Shown in pieces: positions 5,593-7,080 of a DNA stretch of 7,080 bases (positions are counted from its first letter, which is position 1; every line of letters begins with the position of its first letter). Origin of the DNA: Candidatus Aminicenantota bacterium (GTDB lineage Bacteria > Acidobacteriota > Aminicenantia > Aminicenantales > Aminicenantaceae); contig JAFGNQ010000156.1 in assembly GCA_016926925.1 (NCBI GenBank), positions 1 to 7,080 on the forward strand. The letters are read 5' to 3'. The position numbers were made by a program, and so were the translations under genes. The notes under the pieces are model-generated. The model was not told the origin of the DNA. It was given only the letters and a program-made list of their open reading frames with translations, and searched no databases.

Positions 5593-6827
5593 TGTCGGTA
5601 ACTCACGGACAAGACAAATTTTTGTGCGCTGAGATCGTTTCCGGAGCCGGACTCCCGGCCGATCAGGGCGGCCACATCGACGGAGAACCGTCCCATGTGC
5701 ATTCCTGTTCCTAAGGCTATGTAAACATAGTGGACGTCCGGCTCTCTGACCGGCTGAGGATCGTATGTGAACCCGATCCGCAAAGGCATCCGGACATCTT
5801 TGCTGAAAAGCCGGAACGAGGTCCGGTATTCGAGGCCGGCGCCGATTTTGAGCACATTCTTGAAGTCACGTCTCAGATCCTCTTCGAAAGAGCGGGCCGC
5901 GTAATGTCTCCAGTTGAAAAAACTCAGGTCAGAGGCCAGACTCAATTCGCGAGTAATTTTGCAGTGGGCGCCTAAACCTATCACCAGAGGCTGCTCATAG
6001 GCGCCCTCGGCAGCGGCGTCTGAAGCGAGGGACACTTCCGGTGAGAGGAAACGGCGGGCGCTCTCGCTCTCGGATTTTTTTGTGTAAGGTGCCCTGAAAA
6101 CGGCCGCCAGTACGAGACTTTCTGTCGCATCGAAGACAATCCCTCCGTTCAGGTAGAATCCCGAAAAATCGTGTCTGACGGCATCGGAGATCGTGACCTG
6201 GGGAAAAAGGTCCTTATCCTCCACGGATTTGTCGGTGGATCCACTGATGATATTAAAGCCCAGCCCGAAAGCGAGCCGGTCGTTGATCTTCCGGGCAAGG
6301 GAAAAATTAATGGTCTGGAGGGTTCCCTCCTGTTCGAACCACAGGGTTTGGTACGTCTGCCCCTCGAATGTGAATCTGGCGAAGATTTCTGGCCTGTAAT
6401 AGTATTCGGTAAGCGCCAGATTGAGGGCGATGCTCCAGCCTTTGAATGAATAAGACAGCCCGGCATAATCCCAGGAATAAACTTGAAGCGTTATGTTTTC
6501 AGACGTAGAGACGGCTCCGGTGTTGACGAGCGAATAACGGAAGAAGGACGTACGGTTCAGGGAGCCGTTCAATGTCACGGTGAATTTGGGAAGGCGTGTG
6601 AGGAGAGCCGGATTGGAGAGAGAGACAGAGGAGTCCCTGGCGAGCGCAAACCGGGTCTCGCCCATGGCCGCCGCCGGCGCTGTGAGGATCCCCAGATTGT
6701 TCCATGTCCTCACCGGGGCTTCGTCTTCGTATTGGCCGACCACGACCTGAGACCGGGCAAGGGAAGAAAGCAGGAAGAGAGAAGAGACGAGCATTATGAG
6801 CCTGGTAATCGAACCTCTTTTTTTCAT
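5589..6827 (-). CDS. Outer-membrane beta-barrel protein, OMPP1/FadL- or PorV-like
   Basis: The 412-residue product has a signal peptide (about 1-26: basic MKKRGSITR, hydrophobic core, LARS before Gln27). It then consists largely of alternating polar and hydrophobic strands ending in aromatic residues, as in outer-membrane barrels. The stretch at 50-75 (TAPAAAMGETRFALARDSSV, then SLSNPALL) resembles the conserved start of OMPP1/FadL/PorV-type barrels, where a small-residue segment is followed by an Asn-Pro-Ala motif. The length is close to that of the family. FadL-type proteins pass hydrophobic molecules across the outer membrane, whereas PorV-type proteins serve secretion; the sequence does not let me choose. 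It ends in FVLSVSYRQ, so the usual terminal aromatic is three residues in. It is the first gene of an operon with the M14 carboxypeptidase (4-nt overlap at 5589-5592), which suggests a role in peptide use or in export of the peptidase. The start ATG has GAGAGG only 2 nt before it. Confidence 0.85.
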   Translation of the reverse strand: MKKRGSITRLIMLVSSLFLLSSLARSQVVVGQYEDEAPVRTWNNLGILTAPAAAMGETRFALARDSSVSLSNPALLTRLPKFTVTLNGSLNRTSFFRYSLVNTGAVSTSENITLQVYSWDYAGLSYSFKGWSIALNLALTEYYYRPEIFARFTFEGQTYQTLWFEQEGTLQTINFSLARKINDRLAFGLGFNIISGSTDKSVEDKDLFPQVTISDAVRHDFSGFYLNGGIVFDATESLVLAAVFRAPYTKKSESESARRFLSPEVSLASDAAAEGAYEQPLVIGLGAHCKITRELSLASDLSFFNWRHYAARSFEEDLRRDFKNVLKIGAGLEYRTSFRLFSKDVRMPLRIGFTYDPQPVREPDVHYVYIALGTGMHMGRFSVDVAALIGRESGSGNDLSAQKFVLSVSYRQ

Positions 6828-6835
6828 GACCTCTC

Positions 6836-6864
6836 ATTTTATCGCTGTTTTGCCGGTTCCGCAA
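6836..6864 (-). promoter_or_regulatory. Candidate promoter of the barrel-carboxypeptidase operon
   Basis: On the minus strand TTGCGG (6864-6859, only 3 of 6 to the -35 consensus) is followed by a 17-nt spacer and TAAAAT (6841-6836, 5 of 6 to the -10 consensus). Eight bases, GAGAGGTC, separate the -10 box from the ATG at 6827, so transcription would begin at or next to the start codon and the mRNA would be leaderless or nearly so. The -35 is weak, so confidence is modest. Confidence 0.35.
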
Positions 6865-7080
6865 CTCATACCGCAGACAACCCGAATCGTAACTCGCAAA
6901 TCCTGATCCGTGAATGATGGGCATCGGGAGCGGCTGTATTTTCGCCTCCGTAGATTGTGCGGCTTTCATGCGGTTGTACATGTCGTCGACCATAAGAAGC
7001 GCACTGGAGCGGACGGGAGGCCGGTGCGAGCCACAGTATGTTTGAGTCGCATGGTGGTTGGTGGGAGGGTCTTCGACGAA
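6865..7080. other. Region with no supportable gene, right edge of window
   Basis: Upstream of the barrel operon I see no recognisable gene, RNA or repeat. One minus-strand frame stays open from the window edge at 7080 into the barrel gene, ending at 6499, and another stays open from the edge to a stop at 6868-6866. Neither translation resembles a known family or has a convincing ribosome-binding site. On the plus strand an ATG at 7051 opens MVVGGRVFDE and runs off the edge, also without support. The region may hold the 3' end of a flanking gene, decayed coding DNA or plain intergenic sequence; more sequence to the right is needed to tell. Confidence 0.3.

Noticed and set aside
6499..7080. Minus-strand frame open from the right edge deep into the barrel gene
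   Set aside because: Most of it is out of frame within the well-supported barrel gene and the rest shows no family likeness.
6828..7080. tRNA, structured RNA or riboswitch in the right-hand intergenic region
   Set aside because: No cloverleaf arms, T-loop motif or known riboswitch core could be identified by eye on either strand.

Overview
The window suggests a Gram-negative bacterium. It encodes an outer-membrane beta-barrel protein and a secreted zinc carboxypeptidase, both with signal peptides, together with a [NiFe]-hydrogenase maturation enzyme (HypF) and a queuosine-biosynthesis enzyme (QueH), which together point to an anaerobic or facultative life style. Gene style and the REP-like intergenic DNA remind me of uncultured lineages such as Aminicenantes/Acidobacteriota, but nothing here fixes the taxonomy, so this is only a guess.

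Layout, left to right. Bases 2-50 hold a hairpin plus T-run that could end a gene entering from the left. Bases 54-2986 are a tight minus-strand pair, queH followed 5 nt later by hypF. Bases 2987-3220 form a divergent control region with candidate promoters for both sides and a 13-bp palindrome. A plus-strand gene (about 3221-4222) encodes a single-pass membrane protein with a very long cytoplasmic coiled coil. Bases 4223-4344, between convergent genes, carry a perfect 26-bp inverted repeat and a degenerate relative of it, resembling REP-type elements. Bases 4345-6827 are a second minus-strand operon: an outer-membrane barrel protein first, then an M14 carboxypeptidase whose ATG overlaps the barrel stop codon. 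Bases 6828-7080 contain a possible promoter and no gene that I can support.

How the genes fit. The barrel and the carboxypeptidase are co-translated and both leave the cytoplasm, so a shared job in trimming external peptides and taking up the products is plausible but inferred. QueH (tRNA modification) and HypF (hydrogenase maturation) share an operon without an obvious metabolic link; no other hyp gene or hydrogenase subunit is visible. The coiled-coil gene has no recognised function.

The best candidates for something new are the REP-like intergenic element pair, the barrel/peptidase pair, and two genes whose -10 boxes sit so close to the ATG that leaderless transcripts are likely. I found no CRISPR array, tRNA, rRNA, transposase gene or defence system.
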